Assembly: GCA_031261445.1 (NCBI GenBank)
Contig: JAISJQ010000038.1
Location: forward strand, 1-46,047
Origin: Oscillospiraceae bacterium
GTDB taxonomy: Bacteria; Bacillota; Clostridia; Oscillospirales; Acutalibacteraceae
DNA length: 46,047 nucleotides
Reading direction: 5' to 3'
In this document: positions 45,941 to 46,047 of the stretch, in pieces
How the letters are laid out: every line of letters starts with the position of its first letter
Numbering within the stretch: position 1 is the first letter of the stretch
Translations under genes and position numbers: made by a program
The notes under the pieces: model-generated
The model's input: the letters and a program-made list of their open reading frames with translations, nothing else
Database searches by the model: none
What the model was told of the DNA's origin: nothing

Positions 45941-46047
45941 CCTCTAATTACCCCCAGTTCAAAACGATCTAATGCTATGCGAATCGGGTTTCTGAGGCGT
46001 TCGGCGCGATTTCATCACGATGCTGGCCCAAAATCGTCATGAATGGC

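Noticed and set aside
45975-46046. Possible 3' end of a minus-strand gene at the right edge (ends IAPNASETRFA)
   Set aside because: Only about 23 codons are visible, other frames are closed by chance stops, and no family could be recognised.

Overview
The window looks like chromosomal DNA of an endospore-forming, GC-rich member of the Clostridia (an Oscillospirales-like Firmicute is my best guess; no rRNA or ribosomal marker is present to fix this). The evidence is the set of sporulation genes (dipicolinate synthase dpaA/dpaB, spoIIR, a spoVB-like flippase, a pdaA-like cortex deacetylase, CotF-like coat proteins, an AbrB/SpoVT-type regulator, a SigH-like sigma factor), strong Shine-Dalgarno sequences, sigma-A promoters with 17-bp spacers, and tRNA genes that all encode their CCA end.

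Layout. 1-5.2 kb: tRNA-Gly(TCC), GTP-type PEP carboxykinase, DNA-3-methyladenine glycosylase I, then tRNA-Arg followed without an obvious terminator by a PNPOx protein, a GNAT acetyltransferase and an SPL-like radical SAM protein. 5.8-10.2 kb: dpaA-dpaB, tRNA-Ala and tRNA-Cys, a HAD phosphatase, a Fic protein behind a palindrome-rich promoter. 10.2-13.6 kb (minus): histidine kinase, response regulator and 4-alpha-glucanotransferase in one operon. 14-16.1 kb (minus): a PPKTG-anchored surface protein and a DUF4474 protein. 16.3-19.6 kb: two coat proteins, a GPH-family sugar transporter, rubrerythrin, tRNA-Gly(CCC). 20-22.5 kb: a cobalamin riboswitch with terminator controlling a secreted, PPKTG-anchored protein that resembles intrinsic factor/transcobalamin with its two domains in swapped order. 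22.7-28.5 kb: NodB deacetylase, FluC, RNase Y, an ANL-family ligase, an AbrB-like regulator. 28.7-36.3 kb: spoIIR, dnaX, smc, a SigH-like sigma factor, a tRNA-like element, a zinc-ribbon protein. 36.6-40.7 kb: pdaA-like deacetylase, then an ECF sigma factor paired with a membrane beta-propeller protein. 40.9-45.8 kb: divergent epimerase and flavin reductase, a DUF1413-like protein, a small membrane protein, spoVB-like flippase, a three-repeat CRISPR remnant without cas genes, and tRNA-Lys.

Nearly every intergenic region is built from several families of short interspersed repeats: an ACAATTGACAATG-type unit, a TAGGGGCG palindrome, a CAGAGGACAGA palindrome that often serves as terminator, a GAGGCGTGAGG unit, a CTAGAT unit, and a GCCGGC trailer found directly behind tRNA CCA ends. 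These repeats reach into genes: they supply the last codons (AMNN-stop) of three unrelated proteins and a segment of the DnaX linker. The most interesting candidate system is the riboswitch-controlled surface cobalamin binder; second are the ECF/beta-propeller pair and the tRNA trailer family.
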